A stretch of DNA of 64,000 nucleotides from Orientallactaga sibirica (Eukaryota; Chordata; Mammalia; Rodentia; Dipodidae): positions 62,001 through 126,000 of the forward strand of contig JAEOAD010000240.1 of assembly GCA_036365145.1 (NCBI GenBank). Direction: 5' to 3'. Positions 39,641 through 53,670 of this stretch are shown piece by piece (the stretch's first letter is position 1; each line of letters opens with the position of its first letter). Under the pieces are notes generated by a model. It saw only the letters and a program-made list of their open reading frames with translations. It was not told the DNA's origin and made no database searches. The position numbers and the translations under genes are program-made.

Positions 39641-41203
39641 TTTAATGCATTGGCCATGAAACCCCATTGTGCCCATAGACAAGGCTGGCTCTTTGAGCTA
39701 CTGCCACTGCAGGTCTCAGTTATGGCCAGAGCAGCCAAAGGATGACTAAGAGGCACCATCTGGCCTTTGTTTGGGATCCAGACTCTGTGAGCTGTGGCCT
39801 GTGCTATCAGATCATGTCCTGCCCAGCATATCTGATGAAGAGAGGGGCCAAATCATCCACATCTTCAGAAACATGGTAAGACACCCTTGGGATCAGTCAG
39901 TTATTCAGACCCACCAAGTTGGTGGATGAAGAGATTGATCACCTCTTACTGTCCTTGTGACTGTTCTGTTAGGACACCTCAGTGGGAGATGGCCAGCTGG
40001 ATTATATGAACAATAGTGCGCTTGTTATGACGGTGTGTGGCTCATGGCCTTGAGGCTGCAGAGCGATTTCTGTTCTGAGCAGTGCCTGTTTATGTCTTTA
40101 TGTGTGTCATACAATGCCAACACAATGGATAATTCGTCATGGGGTGTGGGGTTCTCCACTAAGCCCACTGTCCTAGACTGCATGATTAAAATCTTCCGGA
40201 CAGGATATTCATGAGATTATGATACTAGGATAACACCAGGGAAGCAGGGAAGTTAAAGGCCCTTTGTGAATAAAGGATGGCTAGCTTTTATTGTTGAATG
40301 GGCCCTGGAGGGAACTCTGGATGTGACTAAGATTATAAGCAGGGGGAGCAAGAGGAGATTTTTTTTACCACGGACCTCCTTACAACTCCCCACCAAGTCA
40401 AGAGGCTCCAAGGCCACAGGTTACCCCTCCTTGTTACCTGAGAGTCTGCTGCCTACATGTGCATGCAGCACCAGTGAAGAGGGAAGATGAAAAGCTTGGC
40501 TGGTGAGGCTTGGGGCCCTGGCAGTGGCTGGTTGCAGGGCCATGGCAAGGGAGTGGGTACCACTGTTTGGGCTGTGGAGGAATTCCACTGTTCCAGGACT
40601 AACATTGGGTAAGGAGTTGGACAATGGGTGAAAGCAAGCTATGGAGGCAGTCACTCCACAGGTTTGTTCCAGGGCTTCCAAGTTTTTTGGGCCTAGGATG
40701 TTTGGGCCAGTCTGAGGAGGTTTCTTTGCTTCTGGCTCTGTGCTAAGGACAGAAGATCCAGCCCTTTTCTTTCCATGTCATTTGGCTCTGGCAGATACAC
40801 TGTAACTATTTCAGAGTTTATTATGTCTCTCTCTCTGTGAACTAACAATGGGGGATGAGAAGAGCTTAGAAGAGCTACGTACATCCTGAAATTTTATCAT
40901 ACTCAAGCTATGTTTATCAGAAAACTTCTAATCATGTCTTAACCTGCTTTCATACTTTTAAAAATATACATCAGGAAGCTTATAGGAAGAAATGTTCTCA
41001 GAATCAACAAATGGCAAAACCTACAAGTGTACATTAGGTAAATATTAGAAATCAAGTCTGGTTATCATTTATCTGGACTACTATTTCGTAGAAAGTTATT
41101 TCAAGGAGCTTCTTAATGACAAAAACAAAAACTTAAAAGTCTTGTAGGAAGGAGTATCCTGAGGCATTGTCCATCCCCCCACATAGACTGACTGATAAAT
41201 TTA

Positions 41204-41374
41204 TTTTTTTAATTTTTTAAATTTTTTTGGTTTTTGCGAGGTAGGGTCTCACTCTGGTCCAGGCTGACCTGGAATTAACTATGTAGTCTCAGGGTGGCCT
41301 CGAACTCTCAGTGATCCTCCTATCTCTGCCTCCCGAGTGCTGGGATTAAAGGTGTGCGCCACCATGCCTGGCTT
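41204..41374 (-). repeat. B1 SINE
   Basis: Perfect 16-bp duplication CTGACTGATAAATTTA (41188-41203 and 41375-41390). Intact CpG-containing B1, young-looking. Confidence 0.95.
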
Positions 41375-42361
41375 CTGACTGATAAATTTATAACCCCATG
41401 GTGAAAACCAATAACCCCACTGAGGAGGGCCCTCAGTGGAATGGGGACAAAGAAGAGGAGATATAAGAGAATAGCATGAGGGGAATGGAATCAACCTATG
41501 GTTTATAGTAAAAAGTGGTTTTTTAATGGTCCTATTTGAAAAGGTGGTTAATTTAAAAAGTTTTTGCTGGTTCTTATAGTGAGATAAAATGGTTAAAGGG
41601 TAAACTGGAAAGGAAGCTTTATAGAATGTTTGATAAGAAAGATGTTTTTGAATGGTATTTTGATTAAAAGACAAAAAGAATGTGATAGAAGGCTTGAGTG
41701 TGTTAAACAGAAAGATTATGAGAGAATATATGCATATGGCCAAAATAATTTAAATTCAATTTCCTTTTAGAGGGAGCCAAAAGGAAATAATTTTCAGGCT
41801 AAACCAAGGTAGAACCTCAGTTTAATGTGTCACTGGGTCATAAACATAGTTGAGCCTGATATCTGAAGTCTGAATATGTTGATTCCATGTAGGAGTACAA
41901 GACCTAGTGACAAACAATTTAATTTCAGATTAATTGTACACAGGTAAAATTCTGTTATATGTCACAAGGTCATAAACACAGGTATAATTCACATTCTCAG
42001 GGTAAATGTCTACCCAGGTTAGATACAGGCCAGAATGTCTCCTTGGTGTATCACAAATAGGTAAAATTCTCATTCATTTTTTAAAATTCCCTGAATAAAA
42101 ACACAAATCAGTCTCAAAGCAGGGAAGAAAAATGCCAGAACATCAGTGATCCTAGTTAAATCTGATTATAACTTCTCTCCCTAGTATCTGATAGTTGCTA
42201 AGAACTTGTCAACAGCCTTAGAGATAGAGATCAAGACAGGCATCTCTTAAAATCCCCTCAATTATGTGCTGAGCCTGTCTCATAGATTGGAATTCTTTTG
42301 CCTAATTTCTGTTTGTTTCACTCTTTAAAAGATCTATTAATTATGAAAGACTAACCATTTT

Positions 42362-44037
42362 TTTTTTTTTTTTTTTTTTTAAAAATTAATTATTTTTTTA
42401 TTGACAACTTCTATACTTACATACATATTTCCCTCCCCTCCCCCATCCCACTTTAGAACTCCAGTCTCCATCATATCCCCTACCTCTCTCCATTAGTCTC
42501 TCCTTTAATTTGATGTCATCATCTTTTTCTTCTATTTTGAGGGTCTTGTGAAGGTATTGCTAGGCACTACAAGGTCATGGATATCAAGGCCAATTTCTGT
42601 CTGGGCAGCTGCATTGTAAGAAGTCATACCCTTCCTTTGGCTCTTCCATTCTATCCACCCCTCTTCTGCAATGGTCCCTGAGCCTTGGAGGGTGTGACAG
42701 AGGTGTTTTAGTGCTGGGCATTCCTCCATCCCTTCTTCTCAGCACTATGTTGCCTTTTGGGTCATCCCAGTGGTCATCACCATCTGAAAAGAGAAGCTTC
42801 TCTAACCAGAAGTGAGAGTAGCGTTAATATGTGAATATGAACATTAAGTGTAGTGCTTTCAGGGCAGCTTGGTGGGAATAATATATACATTTAGTCAGAC
42901 AAGAGCAGGCTTTATACCCCTAGGGCTCATGACCTCACCTGCCATAGACTTTTGCTTACGTTTTTCAGTACCAGGGATGTATTCCCTCCCGTAGAGAGGG
43001 CCTTCAGTCCAATTATGGAGCAGTTGGTTACCCCAAGAGTAGACATGCCACTATTGTACCCATTCAGTCATTGGGCCTGTATGGCCAAACTTGAATATTC
43101 AGTGTCCACTGTTTTCACTGCTGATGACTTCTGTCTCCCATATGGCTGCATGCAGTGCAGCTTTTTCCACCTTTCAGTTGGCTGGTCTACAGGGAGAAGG
43201 TTTTGTGCTCAGCACCAGCTTGCTTTCTCAGTGACCTTGCCTCTTAGAGAAGAGATGACTTCAGCAATAGGGTCTTACTATCTGTTTCTCAAGGGAAACT
43301 AAGGGCTTTGGCAATAGCCTTTAATGTTTTGGAGGCTACCAGGACCTCCTTGGCCAACAACTCACTGGAAGGTATCCCATCACAGGCACTGAAAATTTTC
43401 TAGTAACAGTCTACAGCTTCTAGATGTGCCATTATTCAAAAAAGTAGGTTTACATAAGTCTTATTCACCATATCTTGAATTTAGATTGACCCTTCCCCTG
43501 CCCTTCTTTTAAGAATTCTCTTCCCATGGCCTCACTTAGGCCATTCCCCTCCCTGTAATCTGTTCTTCTACTTACATATGTGCAATACCATACACTTAAG
43601 TCCTTCCCTTTCCTCCCTCCCTTATAGCCTTTTACCAGCTTACTGGTTTTTAGTGCCTATTTTTGGTTCCAGTTCACACACAAGTCTATACATTTGTAGC
43701 TAGAATCCACATATGAGAGAGAACATGTGATGTTTGGCTTTCTGAGCCTGGGTTACCTCACTTAGTATAATCCTTTCCAGATCCATCCATTTCTCTGCAA
43801 ATTTCATAATTTCATTTTTCTTTACCACTGAATAGAACTCCATTGTGAAAATGTACCACATCTTTATTATCCATTCATCTGTGGAGGGACATCTAGGCTG
43901 GTTCCATTTCCTAGCTATTGTGAATAGAGCAGCAATAAACATGGTTGTGCAGGTATCTCTAAGGTAGTGAGAAGAGTCCTCTGGATATATGCCTAGGAGT
44001 GCTATAGATGGATCATATGGTAAATCTATTTTTAGCT
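42362..44037 (-). mobile_element. L1 3' end, 5'-truncated, minus
   Basis: 15-bp duplication AAGACTAACCATTTT (42347-42361 and 44038-44052). Poly(T) to ~42380, 3' UTR to ~43690, then ORF2 C-terminus (43700-44030) with KWNQPRCPS and KMWYIFTMEFYS. A textbook truncated insertion. Confidence 0.93.
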
Positions 44038-44900
44038 AAGACTAACCATTTTCTATCTCTCCTAGTCAATTGTCTTTATGTTTAAGATTAGAGTAACATG
44101 TTAAGATGCTTTGTTATCTATTCTATCATCTTTCCTGTGCTTAATTATAATATGTAGGTTGTCATGTTATGTTTAAAGATGTTATAAGCTGGCTGTGAGT
44201 TTGGGGTCAAACTCTGCCTCAGATCGTAGCTGAATTAAATTAATTCATATATTTCCCAAGACACTCTTTTTAATAAGGACAAAAATGGGGAAACAAACAA
44301 TACAATGTTAAAATAAATCTACATTTTTCTCTTGCTTTTGGTCACCTGAAGACATCTCTATTATATTTTTGATGGATAGAAAGACAAAATGGGTAAACTG
44401 AATCTTAAAGTGCTTAATCAGGTTACAAACTCCTTAAAGTATACAAGACAACCATTAGAATTGCCTAGAGCTTATATCAGACTCAAAAAGGTTACAAGAC
44501 AAAAAACTGGTTACACAATGTTATGCTATTCAACTTAAAAATTTATGTCACCGTGCCTTAAGATATCAAGGTTAAAAACTTCATCTCACTGATGTTAATT
44601 TGCTTATGATAACAGTTATAAATGTTGGCTTTAGAAGCTCAACACGTTAGTGATGTTCCTCTGTCAAACTTTTAAGTACTGGAGAAACTAAGTCTTAAGA
44701 TTGAGGTTTACTTGTTAGTACTTAATTTTCTGTTATAAGGCTATCATATCTGAGAACACTGAAGCTATGAAGATAGTCCCTGCCTTGTTCATGATAATTC
44801 TGCCTAATGGTCATCACAGAGGTTATCACTTAAGCTTTATAAAAATAATTTATTAGCTGTTATGATTTTTGTTCTTAAAAGAGCCCAAAACAACCTTCAC

Positions 44901-45204
44901 TGTGATGATTTGAGTGTAATATCTGCATAGCTTTAGGTATTTTTGATTATGATTAAGCTTCCTAATTGGCTTTCAGCAGGCAGAACTCTGCTGAAGCAGA
45001 CATATCACTGGAGAAGTCTAGCCCTAAGGTGTGTGTCTGAATCAGCTCTTTCTTACTCTGCTATAGATTTATGATAAAATGAGATAGCATCTCCTACCAT
45101 GATGAAGCCTTCCCTGGAATATCTAAGTCTAAAATAAACCCTTACTTCCCATAAGCTTCTTCTGGTTGGATTTTTGTCCAAGCAATGAGAAGGTAACTAT
45201 AACA
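44901..45204 (+). repeat. MaLR/ERVL-type LTR in ERV interior
   Basis: TGTGATGATTTGAGTG...AATAAACCCTTACTTCC...GTAACTATAACA, the layout of rodent ERVL-MaLR LTRs. Confidence 0.65.
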
Positions 45205-47119
45205 CTCCCTATGTCCAAGAATGTGCTAGATACAAATAATGTTGATATATCTTGCTTCACAGTCATGAATATTGCTTTATGTTAACTTATAAAAATGGCT
45301 CAGTGGATAAAAGGTACTTGTTTACAGAATTATTTTGTCTATTAAAATGTTGCTAATATATATTAAAGTCAGGTTGTTTTAGTTTAACAATGACTGGGTT
45401 TTGCTCTATTCTTAATCTGTGTGTAATGTCTTGTCAACATTTTTCTTAAGTAATTGTATCATTTTGGATATTTTGAGTTCATTGCTCATAAGTAATTTAA
45501 CTCTCAAGATTCCCTACTGCAGAGTACAATCTCATGATAAAATAATCTTCATCTGAGAAAAATGGCTTCAAACTCCAGTGTGTGGCTTCCAGTCTTCCAT
45601 GGGTAATTGATAACCACCCAGGTATATGGACTAACCAAAGATGTTCTCAAACACAGATTCCAAGATTTTACGCTGTCTTATCTTTTCATGACATACAGTT
45701 TCTAGGTCATATAAACTGATTACACTGTCATTTGACAACTAAACTTAAATGTTAAACAGAATGACTTTACCTCCTTGTGCCAATCTTTAACTAGATCTGC
45801 TTTGCTACTAAGATGTGTTCTTTATTACAATTTTCTTCAAAAACTGATATAACTGTCTTTCTGAGTGATTGATAACCATATGTAGAAGCTAAAGCTAATT
45901 ATAGACACTGGGGTTAAAAAGGACAACCAATATTTTGGTTCCTACTCCCAGGTCCAAAGGCCACAGAAGATAAGAGGACACTTCTAACATGTCCTACAAC
46001 TCTGGTAAGCCCCTGTCTTCTTAATCAGGGAGGAAATGGAGACCTGGATATTGACTCCATGTCGTGTACAACCTGAAAGAGGAAAGTAAAACCAAAAACT
46101 ACTTCCAAAGGAAGCCACAGGGTCAGCACTGCCTTGACTTATCTTAGCAGATGACACAATGCTGAGAGTCATAGACCTCCTCAAAGGTTCCTAAGAGTCT
46201 CTCCTTAAGAGCCATTACTGACTTCCAAAAATAGTACACATAGTTAATTTTGGCTGCTTACATGGTCTTAAATGCCTAGAGAGTATCACCGTTACAATGT
46301 AAACATAGATTCAGGTTAATAGGCTTTCTTGTCTGATATTAATTAGAGCTATCCGCATCTCTTAGTCATATGTTTAAGGCTTACATTAACTTAGCCTCCT
46401 TCTTATTTCTCCTGGCTCCAATTAATCAGCCAGTTTGTCTTTAAATGAGATGGTCCAATAACTGGAAGAAAAGCCCAGAAGGACCCAGACAAGGATCCCG
46501 CAGGGATTCAGGAACTCCCCTGTACTGTTTAGGGAGACATTAGATACAGATCTAATAGCCTTTGCCAGAGAAACCTACAAGTGTACCCTGATTCAATATG
46601 TAGATGATTTGCTTGTAGCCAGCCCCACCCAAGAAGAACACCCTACCCCTGGGGAATTGAGCCCATCCACATCAACTAGAGATATAGATTCATCACGCCA
46701 AAGTCAAAATAATAACATCCTTAGCTGATCATGACAGCTGGTGAATTTCCAGAGAGCCAAAGAGTCCCTTCAAGATCAAACTCCAGAGGACACCAATTCC
46801 TTTCAGAGAAGATGGCAGCCCTACTCTACTCACTCTGGAGGTTAACTAGTCTACTCACAGCAAAAGCTTGAGAAGCCTGTAACTCTGTCATAGTCACAAA
46901 CCTGGAAGCCAAATGGTCTATGCACAGCAGAAACCTGAGGGACTTGAAGGGATACCCAGCATTCATGGTCATCATGCCCTCTTGTTCCACTAGGTCTATT
47001 AGAAGTGTTTAGGTTTATATTTCCTACAGGTTGAATAACAACCACCCCAGGAGGTTAGAGTTGATGGCAGAATATGGTCCTGTCCAATTCTATACAAATG
47101 TAAAATGTCTACTTGGAAG

Positions 47120-47281
47120 CCAGGCATGGTGGTGCATGCCTTTAATCCCAGCACTCTGGAGACAGAGGTAGGAGGATTACCATGAGTTTGAGGCCACCCT
47201 TAGACTACATAGTGAATTTCAGGCCAACCTGGCTGAGTAAGTAGAGTGAGATCCTATCTCAAAACATCAAAATAAAAAACA
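47120..47281 (+). repeat. B1 SINE
   Basis: 12-bp duplication TCTACTTGGAAG (47108-47119 and 47282-47293). Confidence 0.92.
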
Positions 47282-47734
47282 TCTACTTGGAAGTGTTTTC
47301 TGCTATTTTGTAGCCCATGCCTTAGCCCAATCAAACTCTGAGCTCATTTTACCCAGAAAAAGTAAGCTTACATGTGCTATTTTACCTACTCCTTTGTTTT
47401 GGGCCCTGCATCATCAATCTGATCATTTTATTCATCCCTACCTGATTAAAAGCCATCAAATTTCAAATGCTTCTTCAAGGATAATAGAGGGTTAACATTT
47501 ATGGTGATATAGGAGTAGATGATGTCTCTTTATAGTGTCTACTACAAAGGACATCAAAAGGGAGAACGTGGCAGAAGAAATTTGACAGAGAAATCAGACC
47601 CAAATGATGCTCTAAAACCCCTTTGTCCCAAAGTCATATCCTTCTTTATAGTTTTTATTTTACAGGGAGACAGCATGACCCTAACTCCTAGCATGACTTC
47701 TCCCAATCTATGCAGCTTCATCCTGTTTATAATA

Positions 47735-48013
47735 TGTTAGCTGGTTAGTGCAGTGATGGGCAAATTTCCCCCAATTCTGTAACATTTTGCTTGTAGTCCC
47801 CTGTCACATACCTTAGAAATTTAACCCACCAGTAGTCAAGGTGATGTCAGACTTTCTGCCATACTACCTATAAAAACTCAGAGCCATCAGATTTCAGTGC
47901 TAAGGGTTTGGAAGAGATACCCCTGGCCCCACACTGGCATAATAATAAACTTTCATAGTACTTTGGCACTCTGTCTCTGATGCTGGTTCTGTGTGCCTCA
48001 GTTTCCCATAACA
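47735..48013 (+). repeat. ERV 3' LTR
   Basis: TGTTAGCTGG...TTTCCCATAACA, 279 bases, TATAAAAAC near 47871, AATAAACTTTC near 47944. Pairs with the LTR at 38980; clearly diverged from it, so the provirus is old. Confidence 0.8.
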
Positions 48014-48374
48014 AAATAGCAGGGTAAGGAGTTGCTTACAGGAGCAATGGCTGACTCAGAGGCAGCTGCATCACTGTAAAGCTCACTCCAGCATAGGTGA
48101 CAGCTCACAGAAGCTGTATTTCTGGAGCTCACTGCACAACCTGCAGGTAACTTGGCTGGTTGGAGAGTATCTCCCCAAGAAGTTTTATTTATTCTTAGGG
48201 AGGAGTCTTGTAATCTTTTCCCCAGACTTGACCTTTTGACTCCAGGAGGAAATATTTCAATCCTGAGGAATTTTGTATAAAACTTCCTTTATAACAAAAA
48301 AGAAAGAAAGAATTTATTGTTATAAAAAGAATTTTAAACAATATGTTTATCTTATGCCTAATTAAATTTAAATG

Positions 48375-48500
48375 TCTTGCTCTAGCCCAGGCCAACCTAG
48401 AATTCACTATGTAGTCTCAGGGTGGCTTCAAACTCATGAAAGTCCTCCTACCTCTGCCGCCCAAGTGCTGGGATTAAAGGCATGCACCACCACGTCTGGC
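48375..48500 (-). repeat. B1 SINE
   Basis: GCTCTAGCCCAGGCCAACC to CACCACCACGTCTGGC, complement of B1. Confidence 0.88.
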
Positions 48501-48858
48501 AGAACTTAATTTCTTATACCAAAGAATTTTGTTTTCCTCTGGAATAATGGTTGAACATTATCCAACTATAGAAAAACTTGTAACTCTTATGATATATTGT
48601 TTTTCTTTGCTGTTCTATTGGCACATAACTGATGGGATTCTGTTTTATTTCACCATATTTTAGAATCTGGGAACTCTCCTGATGCTTTCTCCCATGTCAA
48701 TAGTATAGCTGTTTTCACATCAACAGAAGAATGAGTCAGTAAAATCATAAACAGTTTTTAACATTTTCTGGTGGATTAGCATGTTTTATCCCTTTAACAA
48801 TTTTATGAGCTATTGTCATTGAATTGTATATGAATAAATTCAGACTAAGCAGGGCCTT

Positions 48859-48859
<1 letters not shown>

Positions 48860-48909
<50 letters not shown>

Positions 48910-48931
48910 TTTCTTTCTTCTTTCTTTCTTT
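48860..48931 (+). repeat. (TTTC)n microsatellite
   Basis: About 18 TTTC units with two TTCT slips. Creates the low-complexity KKERKKE/FFLSFFL frames on either strand. Confidence 0.95.
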
Positions 48932-50247
48932 TGCTTTCTAAAGACCATTCTATTGCTTAACAAGGTGGGAAATTTAGTTGTGAATGTGTTAGGGCACAAT
49001 TACATTTTCCTGACTAGGAGACTGGTAATATTGAAAGTATTTGAAAAATATTGATGTGTTTTATGTACTAGGATGGGAATCTTAGGTAACTAGCACAGAC
49101 TCAGCAGTAGAGTTGTGAAGTCATAAAAAGTGTTTATCCATGTTTGCAGTGGTGGTGGTGGTAATGGTCGTAAACAACCAAGCAGTTGAAAGAGCCATTA
49201 CTAAAGAATTGGCTCAGCTGAAAAATGATGGGAACACTGGGATGTAAACCCCCTAAGAGCATGCGACTTGTTCATCTTTTATATCTTTTAATATTCTTTT
49301 TGTATAGAATTATGTTTGGTATATATGGGCACTTACAAATGTTAACTGAATAATAAATTAACATGAAAGCAAGTAAATACAAGTAAACATACTAAAACAG
49401 AGGCAAACAAGAAGGCTTGCTAGAAGAGATACTTGCATTATAGTTTAGCTACAGTGACACCAAGTAAAGAAGCAACACAGACAGAACTCAGGCTTTGAGG
49501 CATAAAACAGTATGATGTATTCATTTCCAAAGAGTATTGCACTAGGCATTTTTACTACTTTTGAAGTAGAAGTTGGTGCTGGGTTCAGAGTCTGGGCATC
49601 AAGATGAGGAGTTTTAATTTATTGCAAGTTTTGTAATAATTGAATAACATGAAGTGTTTTTATGTGATAGAAATAAATCTAGTGGAACCGAACACAAAAT
49701 ATGCCAAGAACTCATCTGTGTTTACTGTAAAATACTTGAAAACAGAGTCAAATTTGTGGGTAGTTGAAACAACTTATGGAAGAGATGATGAAGGCCTGTA
49801 TTAAGGAAGTGGTGACAGGGATAGATCATGGGAAATGTCTGAGAACATGTAATAGTAAGAAAATAAAGGATACATGACAATTGAAAGATTTAAGAATGGT
49901 GAAGCAGACAATGTCAAGAATGAATATTAGGGTCCTAATTGGTCCAGTGGTGGTATAGCATGCTGAGAAATGGAATATAAAAGGATGAAGAGGTGGAAGA
50001 AGAAGAGAAAGAGGAGGATGAAGAAACTAGGAAAAAAAAAAAATGATTGTATTTTGGACATATTGAAATTGAAGTGTTAGAGGGACAAGTAGATGGGATA
50101 GCTGGAGAGTGATATTGTCAGAGAAGTGGTTTGGGGTGTTATATAGTTCAAAGACTAGGAGACAGATAATACTGCAGAAGAGTGCATGCTAAGAGAACAG
50201 CTAATACATCTGAACTCCAGTGAATACTCACCTAAAGAAGACATACC
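48932..50247. other. Ancient repeat-like DNA, no gene
   Basis: Purine-rich text such as GGACATATTGAAATTGAAG and AGGGACAAGTAGATGGGATAG resembles the same old mammalian repeat seen at 54100-55600. No frame of interest. Confidence 0.35.
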
Positions 50248-52935
50248 AGGACCTTTGGGTAATGTGGCAGCATAGGAGCCATGCCAACCCAGCCTAGGGA
50301 GGGATTTAAGCAAAACCACAGCAAAATACATACTTCTTCTGAAAAGGGAAGGACTATAGGTTATTCTTAGACACAGTGGAGAAGCTGGAGAGACCAAGAT
50401 CCACCATAAAGGAGGAAAATACCAGAATCCCACTGAGGTGCTTGTGGCCCCCAATCAGCACACTAGCAGCAGCAGCAACAGCAGAGACCAAACAAGGGGA
50501 TTTTCCAACCTCATCAGCCTCCTTGAAAAGTCAAGAAATCGGAAGGAAAGAAAGCCGAGATCAAGTAAGGAAAGGGATACAGGAGGGACTGAGTGAGCAA
50601 CTCTAGGCTTCCTGCACTCTCCCACCCCCAACCATCAGAACTGCAAACCTCTGGCATTCAGTCCCCCATGGCAGTGCATCCAGCACAGCACTGGGATCAA
50701 GGGGGCACTCAGCATTGATGAGATTGGAAGCCACCTCAAAAGGTAATGAGGCTGGCTGACCAAAAAAACTAAAACAAAATAAAACAAAACAAAACAAAAA
50801 ACAAAACAAACAAACCAAAAATACCAGGTACATAGGCTTACATTGGAAGTTCTACTCTCTTTTTTCATGTCAGGGCAGGTTAGGGGTTACATATTTTTGG
50901 TTGACTTTACCATTTTCAAATAAGCTGTGTTTGGGGGTTGAATACTGTTGCCTTTGATGCTTTCAGATTTATAGGGCCTTTGTCTTTTACTTCTGTCATT
51001 ATTGGGGACAAGGTCTGATTCAGATCCAGGCTTACCTGGAACTCAATTAAGAATAGAATTCTCTACCTCCCAGCTGACAGGATTAAGGGTGTAGAACAAC
51101 ACACACTCTTAGGCATTTTGGCTTTATAAGACTATCTTTTAGCTTTAATCACTACACTTGTATACTCTGCTGGTTTTTATTGAATGTGTATATTGCAGTT
51201 TAGAATTTTCCAGTAAATTGTTCCACACAGTCCACTAGAATACTTGTTTAGCAAGCAAACTCAACACCTAGGATTACTTCTGTGGTTGGATTGTGGTACA
51301 AGAGCTACACTTGGCACTTTAAACTCATATCCCGGAAGTATATAAAGGTGGACTGCCACATCTAAGAACACTGCAGATAAGTAGAAAACCCAAGCATCAA
51401 ATCAATTCAGGATGCAACTCGCTACATTATAATACAAGAAACACAATCAAGATAATACAATCTCACCAAAAATTATAACTCCATCAGAAATGATCACCAA
51501 TGAGACTGTTTTAGATGAAATGCCTGACAAAGATTTTAAAAAAAATTACTTTCATTTAATATAGTCCTGGAAGAATTAGCTATAACAATAAGGCAAGAGA
51601 CACTCATAAAAGGTATGCAAATTGGAAAGGAAGAGATCAAGTTATCATTATTTACAGATGATATGATTCTATACATAAAGTACCCTAAAGACTTTACCAG
51701 CAAACTGTTAGAGCTGATAAACACTTTTAGCAACATAGCAGGATACAAAATAAACACACAGAAATCAGTAGCTTTCCTATATACTAACAATAAACATGTG
51801 GAGGATGAGGCTTGGAGGGTAAAGATTGTGAGAGCCATGACTTGGGTCATTATACATAGTCATTGCCTCTCCCACATGGCTACCCACATAGGGCAAGACC
51901 TACATAACCTACAGGGGGAGGACAGGGAGAAGGCTAAAGATGGTATTATCATGGCTATATATATACATAACTAATAAAAATATATTTAAAACATTTAAAA
52001 AAAATAAAAAAATGTGGAGGATGAAATCAGGAATCTCTCCCACTCACAATTACCTCAAAAAAAGTACCTTGGAATAAGTTTAACCAAGAAAGTGAAGGAT
52101 CTCTACAATGAGAACATTAAAACACTCAAGTGAGAAATTGCAGAAGACCCAAGGAAATAGAAAGACATCCCATGTTCTTGGATTGGAAGAATCAATATTG
52201 TGAAAAGGTCAACCTTACCATAAGCAATCTACCCATTTAATGTAATTCCCATTAAAATTCCAATGGTATTCTTTACAGAAATAGAAAAAACAATCCTAAA
52301 ATTCATTTGGAAGCACAAAAAAACCCTCAAATAGCCAAAACAATTTTGAGCCACAAAAATCAGACTGGGGGTATCACCATACCAGATTTTAAGCTATATT
52401 ACAAAGCCATAGTAACACAAACAGCATGGTTCTGGCACAAAGACAGATCAATGGGAGATCAGTGGAACAGAATAGAGTATGCAGATGTTAATCCAGGCAG
52501 CTACAGCCATCTGATTTTTGACAAAAATGCCAAAAATATTTGTTGGAGAAAAAAATCACCTCTTCAACAAGTGGTGCTGGGAAACCTGGATATCTATATG
52601 TAGAAGGATGAAAATAGATCCTTGTATTTCTCCATTCACAAGAATCAAGTCCAAGTGGATAAGGGACCTAAATATCAGACCCGAAACTCTGAAATTGCTA
52701 GAGGAAAATTTACGGGAAAGCCTTCAACATATTGGCATAGGCAAGGACTTTCTGAATACAACCCCAACTGCTCAGGAAATAAAACCACTAATCAACTACT
52801 AGGATCTCATTAAATTACAAGGCTCTTGTACAGCAAAGGACACTGTGAATAGAGCAAAGGGACAACCTACAGAATGGGAGGAAATATTTGCCTGCTACTC
52901 ATCTGACAGGACACAGCAAAAATATTCTAGAGCCT
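50248..52935 (+). mobile_element. L1 with large internal deletion
   Basis: L1 5' UTR (50248-51410, parallel to 60124-61355) and the start of ORF1 (about 51413-51540, TNETVLDE) join directly to mid-ORF2 at about 51541 (reverse transcriptase; FTDD at the usual FADD site near 51656). The element then runs to about 52935 and stops inside ORF2 without a 3' UTR. A separate retroposed piece sits at 51809-52011. Confidence 0.8.
51809..52011 (+). repeat. L1 3'-end fragment nested in L1 ORF2
   Basis: Perfect 13-bp duplication ATGTGGAGGATGA (51796-51808 and 52012-52024), A-rich tail, content TTGGAGGGTAAAGATTGTGAG like an L1 3' UTR end. Confidence 0.85.
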
Positions 52936-53361
52936 GATGTGGATGAATTTGGAATGTAGATTTAAGGTTATTTGATGTTTTTGATAATGAGTTATGGTGG
53001 TTTATCAGAAATGATACCTCAACTAGCCTACACATTAATAAGCAGATCTTGCAATCTGACCATATGATCTAAGGAAGTGTTATTTTTTCAATAGCCTGAG
53101 GATATGGATACATGGGTATCCATATCAGAAAGACTTGTCTTACTTTATAAAGCTTCTGACAGGAGAAATTTGAAAAAGGAAAATGATTTATAACATCATT
53201 ATATTCATTATTTCATCCACCAAGTATTTGCTGAGAGACAACTGTATGCTAAGCACTGTCCTGATTGGAGCCACATGAGGAAATGAAATAGAAATTTCTC
53301 TTCTTATAGACCTTCAGTGGTAGTTGACAAAATGGACAAAAACAATACAAAAATAAGAAAA

Positions 53362-53574
53362 CTGGGGGCTGAGGAGATGGTTTAGTGGTTAAGGCACTTG
53401 CCTTAAAAGGCTAACAATAAGTTTAATTCCCAGTACCCACATAAAGCCAGTGCACAAAGTGATATATCCATCTGGATTTTGTCTGCAGTTCATTTTCAGT
53501 GGCTGGAAGCTCTGGTGCACCCATTCTCTCTGTCTGTCTTTCTTCTTTCTGTTTGTAAATAAATAAAATAAAAA
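53362..53574 (+). repeat. B2-headed tRNA SINE
   Basis: 14-bp duplication CAAAAATAAGAAAA (53348-53361 and 53575-53588). Confidence 0.92.
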
Positions 53575-53670
53575 CAAAAATAAGAAAATGGATAAAATGA
53601 GAGATAGTGACAAGTAGGAAGAAGATAAATAAAGACAGGACAGTGCATGTATTAGTTTGACTTTGCAATT

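Larger units (their letters stand above)
39641..47734 (+). pseudogene. Degenerate ERV internal region (gamma-like)
   Basis: 8.1 kb between two related LTRs. A reverse-transcriptase remnant is clear at about 46490-46680: PQGFRNSP, then YVDD at 46597-46608 in QYVDDLLVASPT, the class I pattern. Gag and env are not readable. No frame longer than ~120 codons survives outside inserted repeats. Nested insertions: B1 (41204-41374), L1 (42362-44037), LTR (44901-45204), B1 (47120-47281). Confidence 0.7.
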
